In this document: positions 53,580 through 62,973 of the stretch, piece after piece
How the letters are laid out: the number at the start of each line of letters is the position of its first letter
Numbering within the stretch: position 1 is the stretch's first letter
Assembly (NCBI RefSeq): GCF_014652895.1
Contig: NZ_BMZR01000001.1
Location: forward strand, 682,001 to 746,000
Reading direction: 5' to 3'
Length of the DNA: 64,000 nt
DNA from: Psychrobacter glaciei
GTDB taxonomy: Bacteria > Pseudomonadota > Gammaproteobacteria > Pseudomonadales > Moraxellaceae
Translations under genes and position numbers: made by a program
The notes under the pieces: model-generated
What the model saw: the letters and a program-made list of their open reading frames with translations, nothing else
The model's database searches: none
What the model was told of the DNA's origin: nothing

Positions 53580-56393
53580 ATGAGTTATTATAAGGATGCT
53601 GATAGCACCGAAACCCAAGAATGGCTGGACGCCTTTGAGTCTGTCATCAAACATGCGGACAAGGATCGCGCGCAATTTTTGCTAAAAGCCTTATACAACA
53701 TGGCGGTACAAGAGGGATTGCCATTTAATAGACTAGATACTGCCTATGTTAATAGTATTGCGGTCGAAGATGAGCCAATGTACCCAGGTGATTTGGGTAT
53801 GGAGCGTAAAATTCGTGCCTTGATTCGCTATAACGCTTTAGCAATGGTCATGCGAGCCAATAAGAACGATGATGACTTAGGTGGTCACTTAGCGACATTC
53901 GCGTCTAGTGCCACACTATATGAAACTGGCTTTAATCACTTTTTCCGTGCGGCAAGTGATCACTTTGGTGGTGATATGATCTACTACCAAGGTCACTCTG
54001 CTCCAGGTATCTATGCTCGCTCATTTCTAGAAGGTCGTTTGACAGAGGATCAGCTCGATAATTTCCGCCGTGAAGTCGGTGGTAAAGGCTTATCAAGCTA
54101 TCCGCATCCTTATCTAATGCCGGACTACTGGCAGTTCCCAACCGTTTCGATGGGCTTAGGTCCTATCATGTCGATCTATCATGCTCACGTGCATCGTTAT
54201 ATGGAAAACCGTGGCTTGCTAGAAAAAGAAGGTCGTAAGATTTGGACGTTCTTGGGTGACGGCGAAACGGATGAGCCAGAGAGTTTGGGTGCGATTTCTC
54301 TCGCGGGTCGTGAGAAGCTGGATAACCTGATATGGGTAGTCAACTGTAACTTACAGCGCCTTGACGGTCCAGTCCGTGGTAACGGTAAAATCATTCAAGA
54401 GCTAGAGTCTGTATTCCGCGGCGCAGGTTGGCGCGTGATTAAAGTTATTTGGGGTGGTAACTGGGACAGTCTACTGGCCAATGACAAAACGGGTGTGCTA
54501 AAGCATCGTATGGAAGAAGTGGTCGATGGTGAATACCAGTTATACGAGGCCCGTACAGCTGAGTTTACTCGTAAAGAATTCTTTGGTAAATACCCAGAGC
54601 TAGAAGAGATGGCAGATGCCTTGACGGATGATGATATCGCACGCTTGAACCGTGGTGGTCATGATCCAGTGAAGGTGTATGCAGCCTTTAGTGAAGCCAT
54701 GAAAACCAAAGGTCAGCCAACGGTTATTTTGGTCAAAACCGTCAAAGGTTACGGCTTATCTGCTCAAACACAAGCGGTCAATAAATCGCATCAGGTGAAA
54801 AAGCTTGATCAAGACGCACTGGTCTATTTCCGTGATCGTTTTGACTTGCCATTTACCGATGAGCAGCTAGAGACTCTACCGTTTTACCGTCCTGAAGAAG
54901 GGTCGGCAGAGATGAAATATCTCAAAGGTCGTCGTGAGGCATTGGGTGGTCATTTACCAAACCGCCGCAGTGGACATATTCCATTGAATATTCCTGAATT
55001 GTCTATATTTGACCGTGTATTAAAAGGCAGCAATGGCAAAGAGCAGTCGACGACGATGGTATTCGTACGCCTGTTATCAGCTATGCTAAAAAACAAAGAC
55101 ATCCAAGATCGTGTGGTACCAATCGTACCAGATGAAGCGCGTACTTTTGGTTTAGAAGGTATGTTCCGTCAACTGGGTATTTACTCTGCAGTTGGTCAAA
55201 AATATACGCCAGAAGATAGCGAAGCATTAATGGGTTATAAAGAAGCTATTGATGGTCACATGTTAGAAGAGGGTATCAACGAAGCAGGTGCAATGAGTAC
55301 GTGGATTGCGCTCGCGACCAGTTACTCTGTGAACGCATTACCGATGATTCCAATGTATATCTACTACTCAATGTTTGGTTTCCAACGTGTGGGCGATTTG
55401 GCTTGGGCGGCAGGTGATTGTCAAGCGCAAGGTTTCTTGTTAGGCGCAACAGCTGGTCGTACCACGCTTAATGGCGAAGGTTTGCAGCATCAAGATGGAC
55501 ATTCGCAGATATTGTTCAACGTAGTACCAAACTGCGTCAGCTATGATCCTTGCTTTGGTTATGAGCTAGCAGTTGTGATGCATGATGGCCTGCGCCGTAT
55601 GTATGGTGACGGCGAGCGTGTTTATTACTACCTAACGCTAATGAATGAAAACTACGAGCAACCTGCCATGCCAGAAGGTAGTGAGGAAGGTATCAAGCGC
55701 GGTATGTATTTGCTTGAAGACAATGGCTCAGCACAAGTACAACTATTGGGTTCAGGCGTGATTTTACGTGAAGTACAAAAAGCGGCACAGATTCTAAAAG
55801 ATGAGTTTAATATTACCTCTAATGTCTGGAGTGTAACCAGCTTTAACGAGTTGACGCGTGATGGCATGGAGTGTGATGATTACAATCGCTTGCATCCAAT
55901 GGATGAAGAAAAAGTGCCTTGGGTCACTGAGCAATTGGCACCGCACGAAGGTATCGTAGTTGCTGCAACTGACTATATGCGTAACTATTCAGAGCAGATT
56001 CGTGCTTGGTTACCAGACAATCGTCCTTATACGACGCTAGGCACTGACGGCTATGGCCGTTCTGATACTCGTGAAAACCTACGCAGTTTCTTCAATGTTG
56101 ATGCTGCTCACATCGTCGTTGCCACGCTTAAGCGTCTGGCAGATGAAGGTGAAGTTGAGATGCGTCTGGTAAAAGATGCGATTTCAAGCTTAGGTATCGA
56201 TGTCGATCAGCCACCTGCATGGCAACAGCAGTCTTATTCGGATCATTCTCCAGATGCGCCAGCACCAGGTAACGTCAATCCAAACCCTGTGCCTGAGTTC
56301 GTTGCTGAAGACGATGACGAAATCAGTAATGAAGGCCGCGCTGAAGATAAGACCGACGCGACTTTACTTAATGACGGTGATGTCAAAGAATAA
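53580..56393 (+). CDS. aceE: Pyruvate dehydrogenase E1 component (homodimeric)
   Basis: Thiamine diphosphate-dependent decarboxylase of the pyruvate dehydrogenase complex. The length of 937 suits the homodimeric proteobacterial type. ThDP motif: GDGETDEPESLGAISLAGREKLDNLIWVVNCNLQRLDGPVRGNGKI holds the GDG and NCNLQ signature. Further family motifs are RDRFDLPF and GLQHQDGHSQI. AAGGA lies nine bases before the ATG. It is followed by aceF after 25 bp. The C-terminal tail of about 50 residues is acidic and Pro-rich. pdhR is absent upstream. Confidence 0.96.
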   Translation: MSYYKDADSTETQEWLDAFESVIKHADKDRAQFLLKALYNMAVQEGLPFNRLDTAYVNSIAVEDEPMYPGDLGMERKIRALIRYNALAMVMRANKNDDDLGGHLATFASSATLYETGFNHFFRAASDHFGGDMIYYQGHSAPGIYARSFLEGRLTEDQLDNFRREVGGKGLSSYPHPYLMPDYWQFPTVSMGLGPIMSIYHAHVHRYMENRGLLEKEGRKIWTFLGDGETDEPESLGAISLAGREKLDNLIWVVNCNLQRLDGPVRGNGKIIQELESVFRGAGWRVIKVIWGGNWDSLLANDKTGVLKHRMEEVVDGEYQLYEARTAEFTRKEFFGKYPELEEMADALTDDDIARLNRGGHDPVKVYAAFSEAMKTKGQPTVILVKTVKGYGLSAQTQAVNKSHQVKKLDQDALVYFRDRFDLPFTDEQLETLPFYRPEEGSAEMKYLKGRREALGGHLPNRRSGHIPLNIPELSIFDRVLKGSNGKEQSTTMVFVRLLSAMLKNKDIQDRVVPIVPDEARTFGLEGMFRQLGIYSAVGQKYTPEDSEALMGYKEAIDGHMLEEGINEAGAMSTWIALATSYSVNALPMIPMYIYYSMFGFQRVGDLAWAAGDCQAQGFLLGATAGRTTLNGEGLQHQDGHSQILFNVVPNCVSYDPCFGYELAVVMHDGLRRMYGDGERVYYYLTLMNENYEQPAMPEGSEEGIKRGMYLLEDNGSAQVQLLGSGVILREVQKAAQILKDEFNITSNVWSVTSFNELTRDGMECDDYNRLHPMDEEKVPWVTEQLAPHEGIVVAATDYMRNYSEQIRAWLPDNRPYTTLGTDGYGRSDTRENLRSFFNVDAAHIVVATLKRLADEGEVEMRLVKDAISSLGIDVDQPPAWQQQSYSDHSPDAPAPGNVNPNPVPEFVAEDDDEISNEGRAEDKTDATLLNDGDVKE

Positions 56394-56418
56394 TAACCAT
56401 AAGACAAGGAAATAAATC

Positions 56419-58158
56419 ATGGACATTAAAGCCCCCGATTTGGGTGTCGATAGCGCCGAAGTTAGCGAAATTATGGTAGAAGTTGGCGACGTCATTGCAA
56501 AAGACGACAACATCATTTTATTAGAATCTGACAAAGCCTCGGTCGAAGTGCCTAGCTCTGCTGCTGGTAAAGTGACCAAAATCAGCGTTGCGATTGGTGA
56601 TCAAGTCAGTGAAGGTATGGTACTGATTGAGCTTGAAAGTGAAGCGGACAGCGCAGAAGAGAGTAGCGATAGCGCATCTGATGCCGATCAAAAAGCTGAT
56701 GACGAAAAAGATACTAATGTTGCACCAGAGACAGAATCTGCCGCTGAAGCCAAACCTGCGGCAACGGAGTCTAGTGCAAAGCCTGCGTCTAACGCTGGCA
56801 AAGCCACCACTCATGCATTACCTGATCTAGGTGTCGATGAGGCGCAAGTCTCTGAGATTATGGTCAGTGTTGGTGATATCGTCAGTGCTGAGCAATCAAT
56901 CCTATTGATTGAATCTGATAAGGCGTCGGTTGAAGTGCCTGCACCAGTCGCTGGTAAGGTTGAGAAAATACTGGTCGAAGCCGGTGATATGGTTGCCAAT
57001 GGTCAGGATTTCATCATTATTGTCAGTGATGCAGACACTTCTGATTCACAAGACTCAGCATTAGCTAAGTCAGACGACAATGTAAGTAAAGATAACGTTA
57101 GCAAAGACAGTGCTGATAAAGACGATAGCGCTGCTCAGCCAAAAACCACTGGTGAGCCGAAGCAAGCTGCCAAGACTGATACAGCTGCTAGCAAAACAGA
57201 TAGCAAGTTGACCGAAACTCAGGTAAATGAGAAGTTAGTTGATGTTTATGCTGGTCCCGCAGTGCGTAAGCTGGCACGGCAGCTGGGTGTTGATATTAGC
57301 CAAGTGACGGGTTCTGCAGTCAATGAACGTATCTTAAAAGAAGACTTGTTTGCTCACGTCAAAGAAAGTTTGACCACACAGAAAGCAGCACCTGCAAGTA
57401 GTGGTACTATCAGTTCAGGACTGCCAAAACTGCCAGATATGAGCAATACTGAGATTTGGGGCGAGACAGACACACAAGACCTTAGCCGTCTGCAGAAAGT
57501 CTCTATACCGCAGCTTAACTATAATACCTTACTGCCACAAGTCACACAGTTTGATCTGTCGGATATTACCGAGACGGAAAAACTGCGCGGTGAGCTAAAA
57601 GGTGGCATGAAGTCTGAAGGTATTGGTTTCACTATTTTGGCCTTTGTGGTTAAAGCAACGGCCTACGCCTTGACCCAGCACCCACGTTTTAACAGTCACT
57701 TAAGCGATGATAATACTCAAGTTATCTTGCGTAAGAGCGTTAATATGGGTATTGCCGTGGCGACTGATGATGGACTTATCGTCCCTGTCATCAAAAATGT
57801 ACAAGATAAAGGTCTGAAGCAAATCGCCATTGAGATTGGCGAGCTAGCAGTCAAAGCACGTGATAAAAAACTCACGACCAAAGATTTGCAAGGTGCAAGC
57901 TTTACCATATCAAGCCAAGGTAATTTAGGAGGCACTGCCTTTACTCCATTGGTCAACTGGCCACAAGTGGGTATCTTGGGTGTGTCTGAGGCAAGCATGC
58001 AGCCACGTTGGGATGCTAAAACCCAAAGCTTTGAGCCGCGTTTGATGTTGCCGTTGTCACTGTCTTATGATCACCGTGTGATCAATGGGGCAGATGCCGC
58101 AGTGTTTACCCGCTATATCGCCACGTTACTGGCTGATCCGCGCCGTATCCTGATCTAG
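56419..58158 (+). CDS. aceF: Dihydrolipoamide acetyltransferase E2 component
   Basis: The core of the pyruvate dehydrogenase complex. Two lipoyl domains are present, with the lipoylated Lys39 and Lys168 each in ESDKASVEVP, joined by Ala/Ser/Glu/Lys-rich flexible linkers. The E1/E3-binding domain (AGPAVRKLARQLGVDI) is at about 275-310. The catalytic domain ends with SYDHRVINGADAAVF, His552 being the catalytic base. The E3 gene lpd is not adjacent; an OmpW gene follows on the other strand. Length is 579. Confidence 0.96.
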   Translation: MDIKAPDLGVDSAEVSEIMVEVGDVIAKDDNIILLESDKASVEVPSSAAGKVTKISVAIGDQVSEGMVLIELESEADSAEESSDSASDADQKADDEKDTNVAPETESAAEAKPAATESSAKPASNAGKATTHALPDLGVDEAQVSEIMVSVGDIVSAEQSILLIESDKASVEVPAPVAGKVEKILVEAGDMVANGQDFIIIVSDADTSDSQDSALAKSDDNVSKDNVSKDSADKDDSAAQPKTTGEPKQAAKTDTAASKTDSKLTETQVNEKLVDVYAGPAVRKLARQLGVDISQVTGSAVNERILKEDLFAHVKESLTTQKAAPASSGTISSGLPKLPDMSNTEIWGETDTQDLSRLQKVSIPQLNYNTLLPQVTQFDLSDITETEKLRGELKGGMKSEGIGFTILAFVVKATAYALTQHPRFNSHLSDDNTQVILRKSVNMGIAVATDDGLIVPVIKNVQDKGLKQIAIEIGELAVKARDKKLTTKDLQGASFTISSQGNLGGTAFTPLVNWPQVGILGVSEASMQPRWDAKTQSFEPRLMLPLSLSYDHRVINGADAAVFTRYIATLLADPRRILI

Positions 58159-58177
58159 AATTGATCAGCAATTAAGA

Positions 58178-58206
58178 AAGAGACTGCCTATGGGTGGTCT
58201 TTTTTT
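58178..58206 (+). terminator. Terminator after aceF
   Basis: AGACTGCC/GGTGGTCT stem with wobble pairs and a TATG loop, followed by seven T residues. Confidence 0.75.
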
Positions 58207-58302
58207 ATGTGTCATGATTTGTTTTTATAGGTCGTTATCTGCTTTTATAAATAAATGCTCAGTAGTTAGGGTAGACAGTAATGATCGTAATAAATAGGCA
58301 CA

Positions 58303-58331
58303 AAAAAGCCAGCATAATCGCTGGCTTTTTG
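58303..58331. terminator. Bidirectional terminator, aceF / ompW side
   Basis: AAAAAGCCAGC/GCTGGCTTTTT stem with a 6-base loop and T-runs on both strands. Confidence 0.88.
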
Positions 58332-58353
58332 TATACATACTATTTTTGCTATC

Positions 58354-58983
58354 TTAGAACTGTTTAACGAATGCTACGCCGTATACCCAAGGGCTGATAT
58401 CGACTTCGCCAATGTCATTACCATTTAGGCTAGCATCTGTCTTGATATCCATATAGCGTGCATCGATACGGAAGGCTTCAGTCGGGGCAAAAGGTATGTC
58501 AAGACCGACATGACCGGCTACGCCGACGCTATCATCAAGCTCTAAGTCGTTACCATTTCCAAGATAGATTCTTTCTTTAAAGAAAGTTGTATAATTGATC
58601 CCCACACCAACAAATGGCTTGACGTTCATTGGCAGGTCATAGCCATCGAAGTGATACTGTAGAGATAGCGTAGGTGGGAGATGCTGAGTTTTTGCATCAA
58701 TTTTATTGCCATCGGCATCGGTTAGAGTGATGTCGTGATGGAACGGAATCGCCGCTAGCAGTTCGACACCGACGTTGTCAGCAAAAAAGTACTCACCGCT
58801 GATAGTCGGACGAATATCATCATCAACTTCTACGGAAAGTGTACCATCTGCAAGTGTGCCGTTATCACTTTTAGGGTTGACCATATGAGCGCCAGCAGCC
58901 ACAGACCATGTACCCGCAGGTACGGCAAAAGCAGTCGTCATGGTAAATGCGGCAGCCACTAAAACTAGGGATTGTAGTTTCAT
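58354..58983 (-). CDS. ompW: OmpW-family outer membrane protein
   Basis: A 209-residue eight-stranded outer-membrane barrel. A signal peptide is at about 1-20 (LVLVAAAFTMTTAFA). Characteristic strands include TISGEYFFADNVGVELLAAIPFHHDI, LPPTLSLQYHFD, VKPFVGVGINYTTFF and VGLDIPFAPTEAFRIDARYMDI, and it ends with Phe (VYGVAFVKQF), the usual barrel C-terminus for BAM recognition. OmpW proteins form narrow hydrophobic channels for small molecules. Monocistronic between two intergenic regions. Confidence 0.93.
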   Translation of the reverse strand: MKLQSLVLVAAAFTMTTAFAVPAGTWSVAAGAHMVNPKSDNGTLADGTLSVEVDDDIRPTISGEYFFADNVGVELLAAIPFHHDITLTDADGNKIDAKTQHLPPTLSLQYHFDGYDLPMNVKPFVGVGINYTTFFKERIYLGNGNDLELDDSVGVAGHVGLDIPFAPTEAFRIDARYMDIKTDASLNGNDIGEVDISPWVYGVAFVKQF

Positions 58984-59309
58984 CGTTTGGTTCCTTGGTG
59001 CAAAAATAGATTATCGATAAGCACTTAATGAGGGATGACATTAAATACTGATATACAATGTTGGCTTTGTTGATTGCTCTGTAACATTGTTACGCTATTT
59101 TAACACTAAAACCATTTTGTTAGTAAGGTTTTAATTGAAAAACCTTACTATTTTTAAGGGAATGACAATTTAGAACAGAAACTTAATGTCCGTAAAAACA
59201 TATTTGTTAAACAGTTCTCATTGTTGTAAGTTAGTAGTCAGGTTTATGTTCAGGACATAAACCGCGCCAAATGAATAACGAATAATAAATAACAAGGTAA
59301 AGGGATATT
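58984..59309. other. Intergenic region ompW / small zinc-ribbon gene
   Basis: 326 bp, AT-rich; the left part is the minus-strand leader of ompW (its ribosome site AAGGAACC precedes the start). A short inverted repeat AGTAAGGTTTT/AAAACCTTACT occurs at about 59121-59152 and could be a hairpin or weak terminator. No ORF. Confidence 0.45.
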
Positions 59310-59537
59310 ATGCTGGGTTACTGTAGTAATTCGCCATTGCGTTGTCAGAAAGCACGTTCAATGATCCTGTTAAATCAAGTGGATACTTATTGCCCAGAAT
59401 GTGGTTTGTTTCTACTACCTGCTCAAAATCTCAGTCGACAATTACGCGCCGACGAGCGATTTTTACAGTACACCTTTCTTATAACAGGGCTTTTGCTACT
59501 TGCTGCAGTCTACATTTATTATATAAAATTTGCATAA
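59310..59537 (+). CDS. Small zinc-ribbon membrane protein (75 residues)
   Basis: ATG at 59310 with AAAGGGA upstream, stop at 59537. The sequence starts MLGYCSNSPLRCQKA and has Cys5, Cys12, Cys28 and Cys31 in a CX6C...CX2C zinc-ribbon pattern, then one hydrophobic helix (TFLITGLLLLAAVYIYYI, about residues 53-70) and almost no tail. Similar N-termini in Moraxellaceae are joined to a large periplasmic substrate-binding domain, from memory. This one stops after the helix, so it is either a truncated relative or a genuine small protein. Confidence 0.65.
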   Translation: MLGYCSNSPLRCQKARSMILLNQVDTYCPECGLFLLPAQNLSRQLRADERFLQYTFLITGLLLLAAVYIYYIKFA

Positions 59538-59792
59538 TCGTGATTCATAGTGAAACCTCTCGTATTAATAAGTAGGCTGTTTTCACCATTACTGGCTCAG
59601 AAGGCTGTTAATAAAACCTTCTTTCTAAGAGCTTCTGTCCAACATACGGTAATAAATGCTTGAAAATCAGGATAAGTAAAAGATTGGTTACTGACATAGA
59701 GTGCTCTTTGTACTGTTGTTGAGCGCGATAGTCAGGCTTTAATATTTTTACTTCATTATCACAAGATCGGTGTTACACCGTATAGGGACCGC

Positions 59793-60776
59793 ATGCAATT
59801 CCAACATATACGGCGTTTGCGTATTTTCGTTTATAATATTTTGCAAAATGATGAGCATGACACGCTCTTTAGCCGCTATGTCGATTATTTTCTGATATTT
59901 CTAATCATGACTAACGTAGCAGCTGTGATTGCGGAGTCTGTCGATCGGTGGTATTACCCTTACCAAAATTATTTTACGTGGTTTGAAAACTTCTCTATTG
60001 TGGTGTTCTCTATCGAATACTTGCTACGCTTATGGAGCGTTGCCGAAGCGAAGCCGGATAATACGACTTGGCGTCAGCGTTGGCAGTGGTTAAAAAGCCC
60101 TTCTGCATTGATTGATTTGGTCGCCATTGTGCCTGCATTCTTGAACTTCTTTGTCACGATTGATTTACGCTTCTTACGTATTTTGCGGCTTTTCCGTATT
60201 CTTAAATTGACGCGCTATTTTGCGTCGATGCGTATTTTATTGGTGGTAATCAGTAAAGAAAAAGGCTCATTTCAAGCCGTTATCTTCATTCTAATTATCA
60301 TGATTGTGACCGCTTCTAGTGGTATTTATCTGGTGGAGAACCATGCACAGCCAGAAGAGTTTGAATCTATACCCAAAGCGATGTGGTGGGCTGTGGTGAC
60401 ACTGACGACAGTGGGTTATGGTGATGTGATACCCATTACCAACGCTGGTAAAATATTGGGTGCAATCATTACGATACTGGGTGTGGGTCTAGCAGCCTTG
60501 CCTGCAGGTATTCTCGCCACGGGTTTGGCAAACGAGCTAAACCAACGCCGTGAAGAACTAGAGCAGCACTTTCGTGAACAGCTGGTCGATAGCGATTTTG
60601 ATTTGGTACAGAATCAGATGATGGTAGAAAAAATACGCCGTGAGCTTGGGCTAGATAAGGAACAGGCACAAAATATCGTACTACAGGTATTGCGAGAGCA
60701 AGAGCTGGAGCGTCGAGAAAGAGAGGTAGAGACCAGACAAAAGAATTTCTGTCCACATTGCGGTGAGGCATTGTAA
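59793..60776 (+). CDS. Voltage-gated-type K+ channel family ion transporter
   Basis: A 327-residue protein with six membrane helices. The first four (about 30-135) form a voltage-sensor-like domain; S4-like Arg repeats are seen in LRFLRILRLFRILKLTRYF. The pore helix and selectivity filter TLTTVGYGDVIP (about 208-219) predict K+ selectivity. After S6 comes a coiled coil rich in Arg/Glu/Gln (about 245-310), then NFCPHCGEAL, a half zinc ribbon. It starts at an ATG at 59793 in a Gly/Asp/Arg-rich leader. It is followed by a strong terminator. Confidence 0.9.
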   Translation: MQFQHIRRLRIFVYNILQNDEHDTLFSRYVDYFLIFLIMTNVAAVIAESVDRWYYPYQNYFTWFENFSIVVFSIEYLLRLWSVAEAKPDNTTWRQRWQWLKSPSALIDLVAIVPAFLNFFVTIDLRFLRILRLFRILKLTRYFASMRILLVVISKEKGSFQAVIFILIIMIVTASSGIYLVENHAQPEEFESIPKAMWWAVVTLTTVGYGDVIPITNAGKILGAIITILGVGLAALPAGILATGLANELNQRREELEQHFREQLVDSDFDLVQNQMMVEKIRRELGLDKEQAQNIVLQVLREQELERREREVETRQKNFCPHCGEAL

Positions 60777-60824
60777 GTAATGCTCGCAGCGATTGCTTAA
60801 AGTTTAGACACACTGCGGTTAAAT

Positions 60825-60868
60825 AAAAAAGGGTGCGACGTTATTAATACGTCGCACCCTTTTTTTTG
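60825..60868. terminator. Bidirectional terminator, K+ channel / TerD gene
   Basis: A long stem AAAAAAGGGTGCGACG with its complement CGTCGCACCCTTTTTT around a 9-base loop, with T-runs on both strands. Confidence 0.92.
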
Positions 60869-60895
60869 TAGGGATAGATGGCTAAGTTGCTGACA

Positions 60896-61543
60896 TTAAA
60901 TCCCTTGCGGAATAGGGAGTGCGCGTGCCAATTCATGAGCGACTTGCTGCGCTGCAATGGCCAAATCTTCGGCTGGGAGCGGTAAATTTTGCAGCGTGAG
61001 ATGCCAATCATCTACTTCTCGGCGTAAATGCGCTACCCAAAGTGTGGTGCAATCACGGGGCAATTGTTTTAGATTGACTTCAAAGCAATGATTGCCCTCG
61101 TCATCGCTCAGATGAATTTCGCCTTTTTTGACTCTCGAAAACGGATGACCATGGTAAGAGTTGGCAATCATAGCAATATGGGTGATATGTGCTGGAATCT
61201 TATCCAAATAGAGTCTGATTTGTTCTTGGTCAAGCGGTGCCAAATACATGGCTTGATCGCCGCGATCTTTTCCATTGAGACTGTCACCTTGATGTTTTAC
61301 TGATTCAGCTTTATCACGCAGCTTCTTGAACCAGACAATGTCGCTAATAGTGCAATGCTCGTCATATAGCACACAAGCTAAATCAATATCAATCGCGCCT
61401 TCATTTTTTTTAAAACGCTTTAGCATACCTTTGGGTTCAGTCTTGGTAAACTCGTAATTGAGCGCAAAAAATAACGTTCCCGCATCCAACCCTAATCCTT
61501 TTAAGCTGTCCGATAGTAATGGTGACGGGGAAGTGGTCGACAT
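60896..61543 (-). CDS. TerD-family protein
   Basis: A 215-residue protein from the ATG at 61543, which has AAGGAA eight bases upstream; the frame extends to 61627 but the extra residues are not native-looking. TerD-domain features: ALNYEFTKTEPKG, IDIDLACVLYDE and DIVWFKK, then the calcium-site-like DEEQ/LSDDEGNHCFEVNLKQLP pattern and the closing WHLTLQNLP region. TerD proteins bind Ca2+ and belong to tellurite and stress systems. Other ter genes are absent. The gene is downstream of, and likely co-transcribed with, a WYL regulator. Confidence 0.8.
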   Translation of the reverse strand: MSTTSPSPLLSDSLKGLGLDAGTLFFALNYEFTKTEPKGMLKRFKKNEGAIDIDLACVLYDEHCTISDIVWFKKLRDKAESVKHQGDSLNGKDRGDQAMYLAPLDQEQIRLYLDKIPAHITHIAMIANSYHGHPFSRVKKGEIHLSDDEGNHCFEVNLKQLPRDCTTLWVAHLRREVDDWHLTLQNLPLPAEDLAIAAQQVAHELARALPIPQGI

Positions 61544-61623
61544 AGTATTCCTTGTTACTTTTGATGTTTTAAGTGACTTTATTTTAATTGCATATTGTTT
61601 GAATTGAACATGATACTCAATCA

Positions 61624-62763
61624 TCACGATTGATTATCCAGTGTTTCATCCAAGACGGCTTTATCCAAGACGGCTTGATACAGCAGCTCAGGCTTGGCAT
61701 TTAAGAGACCACTGCCAAAACCGCGTAACCACCAGACCAGCTGCGAGGTCAAATTCACTGTTGCTTGAATGGTCAGCGTGTCACCGTCATTTAACGTAAC
61801 CGTTTGATCATCACTAAGCTTGCTTTCAGTGAGGCTCTTGCCTGCTTGTTTGGTGAATTGTAGCTCAATAGGCGTATTTTTGCCATGATCGGCTAGCTCA
61901 CGAAATAATGGATGGCTAAAGCCCATGCCACCAGCATCCAGATAGGTATCGAGTTGGAATTCGTCGGGCGTTTTCGCCGAACTCTCAAGGATCTCGACGC
62001 TGGCAAATCGATGCAAGGCAAAGGTGCGAATGACAGTCTCTGGATCATCCGTGCGAGTTGCCAATAAGTAAATGATAACGCCGCGTTGAATGATAGCAAT
62101 GGGATTTAGGATGTATTCACCGGCTTGCGATTTATTGCTACGGGTATAACAGGCTTTGATTTGTAATTGATAAAATAGCGCATGGTAAATATTGTCTTTG
62201 CTATCCAAATCAATATGTGGCGCGATTAGTGGCTGAGTGGCAGGCTCGATACGCACTCTGTCTATCCATGAGTGGGTGACTTTGCTGTTTTTTAGCTGCC
62301 GCCGTGCTAGGTCAAACCACGGAAATAATTCATCTAAAATAACAGGGGGTAATAGCTGAGTCAGGTTGGCTTCAACCATATTAAAGGCAACCGCTTGCGA
62401 TAAATTCATATGCGGTAAGCTTTGTAATGGGGCATCATCGCACCAACGCCAGCCTTGCGGATTGGCATTGTTTTTTTCAATGGGAAAGCGTTTGGCGAGC
62501 GCATTTAAGTCGCGCTGAACAGTGCGTAGGCTGATGTCAAAGCCCGCCATCATCAGCTGCTCGTAGATGTGGGTTGTGCCCACCCAACGATTGCGCTGTA
62601 GCTGTGATAGCACTTGCCATTGGCGTGCAGTTGTCGCTGCCCCGTGGCGATTATCACTGCTATTTTCTGAAACATTATTGTCCGTAGCCGCTACGGTATT
62701 TGCAGTCTCAATAGAGTCTGTTTGATCTTGGAGAAGGCCGGCGTCAGTAGAATGTACAGTCAT
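61624..62763 (-). CDS. WYL-domain transcriptional regulator
   Basis: A 379-residue regulator with an N-terminal winged helix-turn-helix of DeoR type (about 45-105, with SLRTVQRDLNALAKRFPI). The WYL domain is at about 190-270; the canonical Trp-Tyr-Leu is replaced by Ile-Tyr-Leu in VIIYLLATR. The C-terminal WCX-like extension has LVWWLRGFGSG. WYL proteins sense nucleic acids or nucleotides and often control stress or defence genes. It ends just upstream of a TerD-family gene. The C-terminus carries an in-frame duplication (AVLDKAVLDE), from two 15-bp repeats at 61648-61677. Confidence 0.85.
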   Translation of the reverse strand: MTVHSTDAGLLQDQTDSIETANTVAATDNNVSENSSDNRHGAATTARQWQVLSQLQRNRWVGTTHIYEQLMMAGFDISLRTVQRDLNALAKRFPIEKNNANPQGWRWCDDAPLQSLPHMNLSQAVAFNMVEANLTQLLPPVILDELFPWFDLARRQLKNSKVTHSWIDRVRIEPATQPLIAPHIDLDSKDNIYHALFYQLQIKACYTRSNKSQAGEYILNPIAIIQRGVIIYLLATRTDDPETVIRTFALHRFASVEILESSAKTPDEFQLDTYLDAGGMGFSHPLFRELADHGKNTPIELQFTKQAGKSLTESKLSDDQTVTLNDGDTLTIQATVNLTSQLVWWLRGFGSGLLNAKPELLYQAVLDKAVLDETLDNQS

Positions 62764-62856
62764 TAAGCGATAACCTTTATGAAGTCACGAATCGGTTTTT
62801 AGATATCTTTAACGAGTCAATAGCCGTTTATCATCGCAGAAAAGTATCGTAGCGTC

Positions 62857-62871
62857 TAGGGCGTCTCATCA
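62857..62871. repeat. Solo MITE-like end (degenerate)
   Basis: TAGGGCGTCTCATCA differs by one base from the reverse of the end at 41906-41920. It lies between the WYL gene and the Lon-like protease gene. Confidence 0.4.
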
Positions 62872-62973
62872 TTTAGCCTATTGAGTCATTAAGTGGTTTT
62901 AAACGGCTAAATTTTTCTATCAATCAGCTTGTACGGTATTGATGGACATTTTAGTATCATTATTATTGACCTC

